Origin: Lithodes maja
Lineage: Eukaryota; Arthropoda; Malacostraca; Decapoda; Lithodidae
NCBI GenBank assembly: GCA_037953745.1
Contig: JBAKBP010013042.1
Span: 1 to 64,000, forward strand
Direction of reading: 5' to 3'
DNA: 64,000 nucleotides
Part shown: one piece after another, positions 57,701-64,000 of the stretch
How the letters are laid out: every line of letters begins with the position of its first letter
Position numbering within the stretch: position 1 is the first letter of the stretch
Position numbers and translations under genes: made by a program
Notes under the pieces: model-generated
The model's database searches: none
What the model was told of the DNA's origin: nothing
What the model saw: only the letters and a program-made list of their open reading frames with translations

Positions 57701-59893
57701 CAGTCTGACCAGGGGTCCAATTTCACCTCCAATCTCTTTAAGCAAACAATGCAACAGCATGGGATACGGGCGGTGGTATCGTCAGCGTATCACCCTGAGA
57801 GCCAAGGGGTGCTTGAGCGGTGGCATGCCACCCTTAAAAGCATGCTCAGGTGTTATTGTGCTGACAACGGAAGAGATTGGGATCTTGGATTGCCGTATGT
57901 ACTGTTTGCTGCTCGGGAAGTGCCTGGTGAGAGCCTGGGATTTAGTCCAAAGGAGCTGATTTTTGGACACCGCATCAGGGGCCCCCTTAATATGCTGCGG
58001 GAAATTTGGGAAGGAACTGTGCAGCCTTGTTCCTTGTTAAAGTATGTGTTTGAAAGCCGTGAGCGCATGCTTAAGAGTCTGGAGATGGCAGGTCGGAATT
58101 TAACAGGATCACAAGCTTTAATGAAGGACAGGTATGATCGCAAAGTGAAGCTCCGGAAGTTCATTGTAGGACAAGAGGTATTAATTTTGTTGCCTTTGGT
58201 TGGTAACCCCTTGTCTGCGAAGTATACTGGACCCTATAAAATTGTGGAGAAAATTTCGGACCTAGATTACCTTGTTGCCACTCCAGACCGGAGGAAAAAG
58301 AACCAGTTATGTCACGTGAACCTGATAAAAGAGTATGTGAGGCGCCCCTCTGAGCCTCTCACTGTCCCTGTGTTGGCTTGTTGCGGCCGTGGTGGAGAAG
58401 GAGAGGGGGACAGTCAAGCTTCAGAGGAGGATAGCTGGGATCACCATGTTTCAGCGGATCAGTGGGCGGGGAACTCGAGCCTAAGGGCTGACGAGGCTAT
58501 AGCTCATTTGCCTGAGCCGCAGTTTGAAGCTATCCGTCAGTTGCTCGGTTCATACCCCACTGTATTTGCTGAACACCCAGGCCTCACTACTCAGGCTATG
58601 CATGATGTTGACGTGGGGGACCATCTACCCTTTAAGTCAATCCCGTACCGTGTGCCCCCCATAAAACTACCCGCTCTGAGGGATGAGTTGGAGTATATGC
58701 TCGGTAGAGGGTTGATAGAGAAAGGCACCGTTAAATGGACTTCCCCCGTAACACTGCAGCCTAAGCCAGATGGCAAGGTACGCTTCTGTATTGATTTCCG
58801 TAGGCTAAACGGTTTGACTCCAACTAACCCATATCCTCTTCCTCGGGTTGATGATAGTGTTGATAAAATTGGTAATACTTGGTTTTTGTCTAAAGTAGAT
58901 TTAGTAAAAGGTTACTGGCAAGTACCTTTGTCCGAGCGTGCTAAAGAGGTATGTGGTTTTGTGGTGGACGGGAGTACTTACCGGTGTAATGTTATGCCCT
59001 ACGGACTTAAGAATGCACCAGCAACGTTTCAGAACCTGATGAATGAAATTGTCAAGGACATTCCAAATTGCACCGTATACTTGGACGATGTAATCATTTA
59101 TGATGACGACTTTGAGAGCCATTGTGAGCACCTGGAGACCTTGTTCCGGAAACTTAGTGAAGCAGGTCTGGTAGTAAATTTGGCAAAGTGTGACTTCGTA
59201 AAAGCCACTGTGCAGTACCTTGGGTTTGTAGTGGGAAGGGGACAGGTGTGCCCTCCTCAGAACAAGGTACAGGCTATCAATAAATTTCCGCACCCAACCA
59301 CCAAGAAGCAGATTATGAGATTCTTGGGTATGATAGGCTACTACAGACGCTTTATAAAAGGTTACTCCACGGTGTTGGCACCTCTCACAGATTTGTTATC
59401 TAAAGACAAAAAGTTTTTGTGGGCGCCTGAGTGTGAAAAGGCTTTTAATTTGGTGAAGCATTTGCTGTGTACTCACCCGATACTCAGGGCCCCAGACTTT
59501 AACAGGCCTTTTCAGCTGGCAACAGATGCTAGTGGTGTAGGGGCTGGTGCCGTCTTGCTACAGACAGACAATGAAGGTGTGGAACACCCAGTAAGTTTCT
59601 TTTCTAAGAAGTTCAATGCTGCACAAAAGAACTATTCTACAATAGAAAAGGAATTACTGGCGATTGTGCTGTCGCTCAGGCACTTCGAGGTGTATGTTCC
59701 AGCCTATGGCCCAGTCGTGGTTATCTACACTGATCATCACCCTTTGAGATTCCTAAATCAATTTCACAATCGCAATATGAGACTGACCAGGTGGTCTTTG
59801 ATGTTGCAGGAGTATAGCCTGGACATCCGTCATATTGCGGGATGTGACAATGTGATCGCGGATTGTTTATCGAGGGTAGATGATCAGTCGTAG
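54779..59893 (+). CDS. gag-pol polyprotein, intact, order gag-PR-INT-RT-RH
   Basis: 1704 codons without a break. The first ATG (MSCPSTDEERE) is at 54779; the open frame reaches further up only through a TTG at 54749. Domains numbered from this Met: gag with a charged heptad-like coiled coil (about 165-215) and capsid-like region (about 230-420); CCHC knuckle 469-482; aspartic protease DTGAS with D556 and LLLGND about 620; integrase zinc domain H847, H854, C884, C887; core D918, D977, E1013 (35 residues between the last two); GPY/F 1151-1153; RT motif A D1374, YLDD 1434-1437; RNase H D1583, E1625, D1652. Every catalytic residue is present. Integrase before RT is the Ty1/copia order, yet the RT and GPY/F module are Ty3/Gypsy-like, as in Gmr1-like elements. 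No envelope ORF. It is probably autonomous and may be active. Confidence 0.95.
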   Translation: MSCPSTDEEREMPFEEVPLVTSEEDARLFVSKQYHVTEGRLTGVDIYGLHLIAKVLGRSSVVGMSKGELISWVLRGRHGVSEERAFGGVPPQIPSHSTPTVPSTQLPEVSTLPQRDENWKIGVPSGGAYGGSPVLAPPPSVVAAPSSCLSPDMIFRLELAKIESRKYEIEAETRKHEIEVRRQEDETRRHEAEVRRHEAELRYDSEKYCAQIDLDKTRAESTGIRMGREGQVREQSLSHLVKLVPAFSETEVTEFFNRFEKKCREHNWPEEKWAALVSSRLTGKGLKAYDALPLESCIDYPELKRAVLRAYELQPETYRLKFRGVTKTREATFLEHARDLKDALTNWTRSEKAETAEQLTELFLLEQFYKCTGAEMTLTIKEKNPKTLQEAAEMADLRLSLIRGCGSAQRSEAGNKGRDAPPPRVSNISYANKYKSYDTKTDHKTSTVPFKKGPGPSQYQGKPKGELECYQCHKKGHFARVCPSKPPTAAVSLACNIGVSLKSSEFARGSSSEAEAQPVQKHLGGSNPAQDVFCDHRGRGCVMWAGRKHGVEVLRDTGASQTLMKNLTGYPINAARVVVVQGINATRSYPLVRLELEVDGVARELDVGIVEKLPVEGVDLLLGNDFAMPASEVLPLVVAERPADVSREEREWVERCQAQPMACAVTRARAAKVSQPSPPSSDQQRNDQQEEAKAGVGFKSFDSAALLGDSVLAPLLSSGVAPGPVIESDEAGHDESPRQQRYEHRERQREQPSIGEGHALLREQLDRLAPSDIRRLQLEDPELQTCANGAVELDEDGDAQPGDFFYLDGILYRRFQDPNRSWKKGSGVVDQLVVPRECRDSLLSLAHDTPLAGHLGVRKTVAALGKLFWWPGMKSHVQSWINSCDICQRVGKPNQVIPKAPLHPIPVIGPPFSKIVVDMVSPLPPTKAGNKFLLTIMDVATRYPDAYPMKNGMAKTVVSNLLWYFSRYGYPEEIQSDQGSNFTSNLFKQTMQQHGIRAVVSSAYHPESQGVLERWHATLKSMLRCYCADNGRDWDLGLPYVLFAAREVPGESLGFSPKELIFGHRIRGPLNMLREIWEGTVQPCSLLKYVFESRERMLKSLEMAGRNLTGSQALMKDRYDRKVKLRKFIVGQEVLILLPLVGNPLSAKYTGPYKIVEKISDLDYLVATPDRRKKNQLCHVNLIKEYVRRPSEPLTVPVLACCGRGGEGEGDSQASEEDSWDHHVSADQWAGNSSLRADEAIAHLPEPQFEAIRQLLGSYPTVFAEHPGLTTQAMHDVDVGDHLPFKSIPYRVPPIKLPALRDELEYMLGRGLIEKGTVKWTSPVTLQPKPDGKVRFCIDFRRLNGLTPTNPYPLPRVDDSVDKIGNTWFLSKVDLVKGYWQVPLSERAKEVCGFVVDGSTYRCNVMPYGLKNAPATFQNLMNEIVKDIPNCTVYLDDVIIYDDDFESHCEHLETLFRKLSEAGLVVNLAKCDFVKATVQYLGFVVGRGQVCPPQNKVQAINKFPHPTTKKQIMRFLGMIGYYRRFIKGYSTVLAPLTDLLSKDKKFLWAPECEKAFNLVKHLLCTHPILRAPDFNRPFQLATDASGVGAGAVLLQTDNEGVEHPVSFFSKKFNAAQKNYSTIEKELLAIVLSLRHFEVYVPAYGPVVVIYTDHHPLRFLNQFHNRNMRLTRWSLMLQEYSLDIRHIAGCDNVIADCLSRVDDQS

Positions 59894-59938
59894 GCTATCA
59901 CAGGTGTATGATCCCAGAGAGATTGACACACGGGTAGC

Positions 59939-60024
59939 CTCCTGCTTTAGTTTGAGTAGTATTTTGCGCTTGGTGCTTGTTGGCTCGCGGTTGTAGCCCA
60001 GCGTATTGGGTCGTAAAGCAGGAG
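59939..60024 (+). promoter_or_regulatory. Conserved 3' UTR hairpin, copy 4
   Basis: CTCCTGCTTTA (59939-59949) pairs perfectly with TAAAGCAGGAG (60014-60024). A second stem GGCTGC/GCAGCC (about 60053-60073) follows. The whole block of about 150 bp after the stop is far more alike between copies 3 and 4 than the neighbouring coding DNA appears to be. Function unknown. Confidence 0.55.
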
Positions 60025-60395
60025 TTGAGCGTTTGGTATAGAAGAAAAAATAGGCTGCCCTTATAGTGCAGCCGGAAAAAAACATATTAAAATATAAAAA
60101 TCATAAAAAAAACTCTTTCTTTTGTTATAGATAATTGTATAAGTTTGTCATAGCCTATAGAGTTTGAGTAGTCCATGAACTATCAAACGGCTGAGCTGCT
60201 GTAAGCTCGCTCTGGGAGCATGATATTATGTCTTTTACTATTGTTGGGAGGAGTTATGAAATGTGAATTTTTTTTTTATAAGATGTGTTTTAGTGTTAAA
60301 CTCAGCGTTGTTTTAGTGCCATGCGGTCGCTGGGTGTGAGGGGTTTGATGAGGTTCTGCGTGTCAGATTTTAGCTCAGGGTTGAGCAAGTAAAAT

Positions 60396-60406
60396 CTTGG
60401 GGGAGG
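60396..60406 (+). promoter_or_regulatory. Polypurine tract, copy 4
   Basis: CTTGGGGGAGG directly before TGTGACGCATGCC of the 3' LTR. Confidence 0.8.
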
Positions 60407-61303
60407 TGTGACGCATGCCGAGTATGAGCATGCTGTACAGAACGCTCAGTCAGACCCCACTCTCGCTAGGATCGTCAGGGCAGGAACTTTGGCTGTAGTC
60501 CGTGTAGAGTTTCCTAACTCAGTTTATGTGAGCCGTTGTACTATAAGTATTATAATTATGTATTTTGTTTTCTTCTAAGTCAACGAGTTCTATTTTATAT
60601 CATTAGATACAAGTATTGTGTGTGGGACTTATATATAATAAGGAGAAGAGAGAGAGTTATGTAACGACGGCCAGTGAGCGCGCCACGAGGTAGGTAGGCC
60701 TCCCTCCCTCCTCCCTCCTCCCTCCTCCCTCCTCAAGCGCGTGGGAAATCCTTTGTCGATCCCAGATTGAGAGAGAATATGACGTAATGATTGTCAGTGG
60801 GCGGTCCTTAGTAGTTTGCGATATGCCGCTAGAGGGCCGAGTATAAAAAGGAGAGGTCCTCGCCACAATTCTTTAGAACTCATCAGGCAGAGCGACTTCT
60901 CATATCCCTTGCAACTATCCATATTCTTCCGACTGATGTGAACTTTCTCTACTCTCTGAACAGCCTATCTTCTTCTCTTCTCGTCCCTTTTTAACCCATG
61001 ATCCCTTTGGTGCAGATTTAGTCAGCCAAAGTATTATCGCTTGAGTTCTCACGAGATATATGCCTGTTAGATAGCCTATTTTGGAAGGGATAACTAGAAT
61101 AGGATTGATTGATGTTTGTTGCACTCGTATATGCATTTCCCTGTGTACGATTATCCATGTTCCTGTTTTCTGCTGGTTTAGGTAATGCTAGACTGGGATA
61201 GGGTTTCGGGAGTTGTGATTTCCTATGAGTACTAGGTTTTGGTTGAACCGGTACAATTGCAACGGAGACGTGGGAAGCCTAGGTGGTCTTTCTGACTGTG
61301 TAC
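60407..61303 (+). repeat. 3' LTR of copy 4, truncated after 897 bp
   Basis: Equivalent to 52717-53603. It stops at TCTGACTGTGTAC, where an LTR of the other family starts. The remaining roughly 960 bp (CTTGAGAGTTTAGCACTG onward in the 5' LTR) is not found on the far side of that LTR. Confidence 0.9.
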
Positions 61304-63119
61304 TGTGACGCACCCAGTGCGTAGCAACGCAACCTGATTGTACTCCTTGGTACTCCACTGTACCGTCACGGTGCGTGTACCGCGTTGTACCGTGCTGGCT
61401 GCTTATATTGAGTGTGACAACGTATAACTATGTTCTTTGTATCTCTGCAAAGGTCTCATCATTTGCTAACCAGTGGTGGGTTTTGTTTTAAGCCATGTCG
61501 AGACCTTCCATTTAATATGTAGTATCAATAGAGAAGTTGATAGATGAGATGATAGGAATTCAGAGAGAGAGAGTGAGTTGGACTTCAGAGCGAGAGGGTA
61601 GCGGTGCGCCACGCTGCCGGGGGGGTGGTTGCCAGACGTATGGACCGGTTGGCAGCCCTGCGCTTATAGCTAGGTGCGACAGGGTTGGTAGTACATTGCC
61701 GCCTGCCTATGCTGCCTGGGCTGCCCATGTTGTCGTACAGCACATTGCCTGGAGGCTCGCTGTGTGCTCTATGACCAGGTTGCCTAGAACCTTTGAGATT
61801 CTAACATCCCTTGCCCTCTCTCCCAACTTCTCACGGTTGCACTCTTTCTCTCTGACGACATTACTCTCATTTCATTCTTCTCTCTATTTAAATGCCTACC
61901 CTTCCCTTGAGGTCCTAAAGGAGTTTCAGCACTCACCTCTCGTATTACTCTTAGGACAAGCATATATTTACATGTATTAGATTTAATGGGTTAATGTGAA
62001 CAGCGATCTTCTTGATGAGGATATTTGGTGAACGTTCTACATGTTCACGAGTTATATGCCCAGCTCATCATCCAATTTGTGACTAGACTAGTGCCATGTG
62101 TAAGAGCCCGACCATGCCCAGGAGTTGTCTGTAGAGGGGCGAGGACTTAGCCTTGATTTGCCTACCGAGCCAGGAGCGAGTGTAGTACCAGAGACTACAG
62201 CTCGCTCGTAGTGCCGGTATAGTAGAGTAACGTAATTTATCTGTCCTTGTGTTCTCTACAGTCTTTTCCTGGGTTCTCGCTTTCGGTGCTGGGACTCGTT
62301 GTTCCTGTGACTTGGCCTGCTAGCTAGAACACATGGGGATGATGAGTGGGTGATATCTTTATTTTACTATGCATTGCAGCTCTCTTTAAGTTTATGTATG
62401 TAACACTTTACAATACACATTACTCACACACAAGACAACACTATTAATACTTTCATGTATCAATTAACTGCACTGTCGTTTTGCTGCTGTGTCCGGAGTT
62501 CTGTTGCGTAGGGCGCATACAGACTCAGAGGGGAGACAGAGTGAGAGAAGCGAAGTAGCCTATGCGGTAGTAGGCTACCGGCGCAGTACTGTTGCCTGCA
62601 ACCTTTTAGTTATTCCAAGTATAGATTCATTCTTATAATAAGTGACTACTATTTATGTTCCTTCCATGTGTATTATTAGGTATCTACTGGATCATGAACA
62701 TCTTGTATGCTACATGCTAGTGCATGTTAGTAGGGGACAGTTATTCTAGTGCACGCGCTTTCAAGTAGGCGTGTACATTTGTCATTTAGCATTTCACTGT
62801 CATACCTTTAGCCTGCTTCTATTCTACATTATTAGAGGCTTAATATTAACGTAGTTTCTTGAGTATTGCATTTCTTTAAGTCATAACGTAACCTATAAAT
62901 GTCTGAGGGAGTTTAGCCTCATAGCCTACCCCTGTTGTACACTTTCGCCGAGTTAAGGTACCTCGTTACCATAGACGATAACTCTGTAGGGCGTTGGTGC
63001 TTTTGTTGTCTGGAGCATATAGTATTTGGGACTGGAATCGAGCGTGTCGTTGTCACATAAGCCATTTCTGTCCTACGATCAAGAATCCCGAATATGTATT
63101 GCCGATCCAGCCGTAAACA
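61304..63119 (+). repeat. Solo LTR of the copy 1/2 family fused to the copy 4 LTR
   Basis: Starts TGTGACGCACCCAGTGCG and ends GATCCAGCCGTAAACA (one extra A against the usual CCGTAACA). It is homologous to 4197-6016 along its full length, with a variant GTACC-rich stretch near 61365-61395. TATTTAAAT near 61886 is the TATA-like site. No primer site or internal region follows, and no target duplication is seen (GTAC on the left, CTAT on the right). Confidence 0.88.
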
Positions 63120-63699
63120 CTATATTTAGACGATTATATGCAGCTAATCTAATATATTGGCTAATCTAATGGGTCAAGGTCTTATAAAGTCTCATAACTA
63201 ATGAGGCTAAACATGAGGGAGAAGGGGGTCTATAAACATAACTCTGGGGTAAGGTAGTCATTAATCAGAATCATATGATAAAAAGGCAATACATATGAAT
63301 AAATCTTGATTAATATTCAGACAGGAATAAGTAACATCAAATTATGAAATAATGCATGTAAAATTTACAATGTCACTAGAGAAATCACAATATAAATAAA
63401 CACAGAGAGGTCAGTCTCATAAACAATAAATAATATCCTGAAGGTAATTGGCAACCACGAGGTAGCTGGCGGAGCAAGGTAAATCAGGTTTACTGTGTAG
63501 GCGTACACACAGTGATATATTGGTATGTAACTATGGATATTAAGTGATGCGCGAATAACTTTACATTAATTCAGCAAATGGAAGATATAAATCTTAATTA
63601 ACTCAAATAGTCACAATAGTGAATATAAATTCAAGGAAGTCATGAATAATTATAGTAGCCGTACGCGAGGCTGAAATTCTCATCGACGAGAGGTTAGCG
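63120..63699. other. AT-rich sequence without recognised features
   Basis: No long ORF, no match to any repeat in the window. It contains an imperfect palindrome (ACTGTGTAGGCGTACACACAGT, about 63491-63513). It may be host DNA or an unrecognised element. Confidence 0.5.
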
Positions 63700-64000
63700 C
63701 AGTGGTCTTCATTGCGCGGCTCGCGAGCCAGTGGCGGCTCACAATGACCTGATTGGCGGCTCGCAAAAGAGAGAGGGAGAGAGAGAGAAAGAGAGAGAAA
63801 GAAAGAAGAGCGAGTCTTCTGTACAGGAATAATAATAATTGCTACTAGACTATTTCTATAAATCTGTGGCTATGGAAATCCACGCAAATACGAAATTAAG
63901 TTTCTATTGAGATGACGGGCCCCAAACCAATGATACACAGAGTGGCCAGCATTACCACCCAGGCAACCTCAAAACCCCAGGACAGACAACGAGGACGTTT
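63700..64000 (+). mobile_element. Possible hAT-type element end
   Basis: CAGTGGTCTTCATTGCGCGG followed by CTCGCGAGCC and repeated GGCGGCTC resembles the start of hAT transposons (CAGTGGTxCTCA, GC-rich CCGCG block). A GA microsatellite (about 63767-63810) follows. The other end is outside the window, so the call rests on one terminus. Confidence 0.3.

Larger units (their letters stand above)
52717..61303 (+). mobile_element. Gmr1-like LTR element, copy 4, intact coding region
   Basis: 5' LTR 52717-54563, primer site 54566-54573, gag-pol 54779-59893, 3' UTR 59894-60395, polypurine tract 60396-60406, 3' LTR 60407-61303 (truncated). The left flank is satellite. The shared 0.9 kb of the two LTRs is almost identical, so insertion was recent. 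The right end is lost: the 3' LTR passes directly into an LTR of the copy 1/2 family. Confidence 0.93.

Noticed and set aside
59894..60406. An envelope gene after pol in copy 4
   Set aside because: Only about 500 bp of AT-rich, hairpin-bearing sequence without an ORF lies between the pol stop and the polypurine tract.

Overview
This is a repeat-dominated animal nuclear segment, with no host gene that I can recognise. The mix of TEs fits an arthropod, and I would guess a decapod crustacean: Ty3/Gypsy-type LTR elements with about 1.8 kb LTRs, an RTE-like LINE, a CR1-like LINE with an 8-bp tail repeat, a piggyBac element, and a long simple satellite. That species guess is inference. There are no prokaryotic features. 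The base layer is an 18-bp pyrimidine-rich satellite (consensus TTGCTTCCCATTCTCTCA), seen at 17434-17551, 35849-47198 and 50453-52716. Almost everything else is inserted into it or abuts it.

Left block (1-15306). A minus-strand tandem array of one LTR retrotransposon family: internal copy 1 (1-4196, cut by the window edge inside RT), a shared LTR (4197-6016), internal copy 2 (6017-11680) and its outer LTR (11681-13498). A plus-strand LTR of the same family lies head-to-head with this after 2 bp (13501-15306). Copy 1 has one in-frame TAG and copy 2 has a 1-bp frameshift; otherwise the coding regions are nearly identical.

Middle block (15307-35848). A piggyBac end fragment (15307-16365) sits at a TTAA in an old LTR (16370-17433). 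Next is a satellite stub, then a nested stack. A defective LTR element (copy 3; LTRs 17552-19841 and 34052-35848, TSD tctc) carries an RTE-like LINE (24765-33743, 8-bp TSD) in its 3' UTR. That LINE carries a 5.8 kb piggyBac element (25911-31749) at a TTAA. The left LTR of copy 3 also carries a 677-bp TTAA-flanked MITE, and the matching empty site is present in the right LTR.

Right block (35849-64000). The satellite has higher-order repeats and is interrupted by a 5'-truncated CR1-like LINE (47199-50452). It ends at a young LTR element (copy 4, 52717-61303) with a complete gag-pol ORF of about 1704 codons. The 3' LTR of copy 4 is cut after 897 bp and joined to an LTR of the left-block family (61304-63119). 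The last 0.9 kb is AT-rich unknown sequence with a possible hAT-type end.

The main point is domain order. All the LTR elements encode gag - CCHC knuckle - aspartic protease - integrase (HHCC, D-D35-E, GPY/F) - reverse transcriptase (YLDD) - RNase H. The integrase lies upstream of RT, as in Ty1/copia, but the RT itself is Ty3/Gypsy-like. That matches the Gmr1-like arrangement.
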